Positions 62,776-64,000 of a stretch of DNA of 64,000 nucleotides are shown here, piece by piece; the first letter of the stretch is position 1, and each line of letters opens with the position of its first letter. Source of the DNA: Ceratothoa steindachneri (Eukaryota; Arthropoda; Malacostraca; Isopoda; Cymothoidae); contig OZ018321.1 in NCBI GenBank assembly GCA_963969495.1, positions 126,536,298-126,600,297 of the forward strand, in the 5' to 3' direction. The notes below the pieces were generated by a model, which searched no databases, was not told where the DNA came from, and was given only the letters and a program-made list of their open reading frames with translations. The position numbers and the translations under genes are program-made.

Positions 62776-63179
62776 TGTTCACTTTCTTTTTAGCTATTAC
62801 ACTACAAGAAAAAATGGATACTATTATCCAAAGGGAAGCAAAATACACAGTAGTTGAATTACTGGGTCAGTAACAGAAAAAGAGAATAATTCGTACACCT
62901 TCACCCTGCGAAGTCTGAATTGTAACTGAGGCACGAGACTAACAGTTGCTGCAGCGGGAAAAGGAAATTGATGTTGCCTTCTTTTATTTTATCAAGTTTG
63001 CCAGAGAATGAAGCAAAACGCTCTAATATCTAGTCTTCAAAAATGTACAATAGTTATTTCACACTAATACGATAAAATAACCTCATAATTGATTCATTAA
63101 ATAGTTTTTAGTTACCTTTTACCAGAAAAAAATACGAATTTTCAAGAAATCCATAGTAATTTGATAACTACTGTATTAA

Positions 63180-64000
63180 TCAAATAAGGCTGAAGTTTTC
63201 CAATGTAAAGAGAGTCTAGGAAGTAAAAGACTCAGAAGTTGCAAAACGCATCACGTATCTTGAAATCCTAGGATGTGACTAGAATCACATTGTGAGATAT
63301 GGTCTCGAATTGGAGAGTGATTTGGTTTGTTAAATTGAATACCAGTTCTTTCAACTATGCCAATATTCTTCATAAACTGGAAATAAAGCGTGTGCCTTCT
63401 TACCCCCACATATGATACAGTGCTAACTCACGTACAACGAAAACCACATAATTTTCGGTCGCATACTGGTCAGTCTTGGAACTTAAAAGGTTATACCGAT
63501 TTTAAGTGATTACTGAGAATATCCAAAGGAATAATTGAGGATAGGCTGATCTCAAGAGTTTTAGCAATTCTGTTTTATGTTCCTTGATTGAGAACCTAGG
63601 TATTGAAAAGAAAAGAACCTTAATTTCTTGACGGTTTGTCATGGAGCCAAAGTAGAGTATTTTTAACAAAAATGCTAATTTGTTTCTCAAGATGGAGTTT
63701 AGGGTAAGCATTCGGGGACAAAATTTAGTCAAGAATTAGAATAGCATATCAAGAGCAAGCAAACTTCTAAATAATTATATTTTCTATGAAGGCAGTTATG
63801 AATCTCATTAAATTTATATATAAACTTACAAAAGCATTTGACATGAAAGGACTCTCTTCTTGGGTAATTTTCTGTCAATAAAGGAGATTGTGTTATTTTT
63901 CTCGACCTCATAAGAAACTTAAATATTAAGATCTTTTGACTTTAAAAAGTTCCCAAAGGGAATAAAATAGGACATGTACATCGAAATAATAAAGACGTTC
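63180..64000. other. AT-rich sequence, no supported gene
   Basis: Short frames only. Nothing recognised to the end of the window. Confidence 0.5.

Larger units (their letters stand above)
61398..63175 (-). mobile_element. Tc1-like DNA transposon with 40-bp terminal inverted repeats
   Basis: Left end TACAGTAGTGATCAAATTAT to AAAATTCG (61398-61438). The right end is its near-exact reverse complement (63135-63175, reading TACAGTAGTTATCAAATTAC to AAAATTCG from the right). Three to four differences occur in 40 bases, and TA lies at both ends. One decayed transposase on the minus strand fills the interior. Length is about 1.78 kb. Confidence 0.9.

Overview
This window is a stretch of an AT-rich animal nuclear genome, most likely an arthropod. 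It is dominated by transposable elements (TEs) in every stage of decay. I infer an animal from three things: mariner/Tc1, Tigger, CR1- and jockey-type LINE, Penelope-type and Ty3/gypsy-Gmr1 element families; long (AT)n microsatellites; and no bacterial gene organisation, operons or ribosome-binding sites. No complete host gene can be supported. The best host-gene candidate is a 64-base segment at 52356-52419 that is framed by splice sites and reads like the GPIL-A-NPY segment of a myosin motor.

Layout. 0.7-1.9 kb: CR1-like LINE relic. 2.2-2.7 kb: unidentified 154-codon ORF. 4.5-5.2 kb: mariner relic. 5.4-7.9 kb: first copy (minus strand) of a multi-exon protein family I know only as an uncharacterised, TE-like arthropod family, split by a nested mariner at 6521-7460. 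11.6-16.8 kb: Tc1-like relics, a second uncharacterised repeated family with an internal tandem duplication, and a second mariner. 19.9-23.2 kb: Ty3/gypsy integrase and pol relics in which integrase lies upstream of reverse transcriptase (Gmr1-like order), followed by a purine-rich minisatellite and a GIY-YIG endonuclease tail (24.0 kb). 25.2-28.8 kb: a GC-rich retroelement with short terminal direct repeats, a gag-like region, reverse transcriptase (RT) and RNase H, and no visible integrase or recombinase. 28.8-39.9 kb: four LINE copies of one broad clade. 40.4-41.9 kb: Tigger/pogo and mariner-like (maT-type) relics. 43.9 and 45.0-45.6 kb: two foldback structures. 47.2-48.1 kb: Tc1-like relic. 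50.3-52.1 kb: second copy of the uncharacterised multi-exon family. 54.4-59.5 kb: a young LTR retrotransposon flanked by an ATATT target duplication. 61.4-63.2 kb: a Tc1-like element bounded by 40-bp terminal inverted repeats.

The most informative item is the element at 54411-59491. Its LTRs are nearly identical, and its primer site, polypurine tract and target duplication are intact. It carries one open 693-codon gag-pol frame from which the capsid, integrase and RT finger/palm regions have been removed in frame. It therefore looks like a recently mobilised non-autonomous derivative of a Gmr1-like family. The relic at 21.3-23.2 kb shows the arrangement of the parent type (integrase, then RT, then RNase H).

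The remaining sequence is AT-rich and shows no gene I can support. All assignments rest on reading motifs by eye. No database search was possible.
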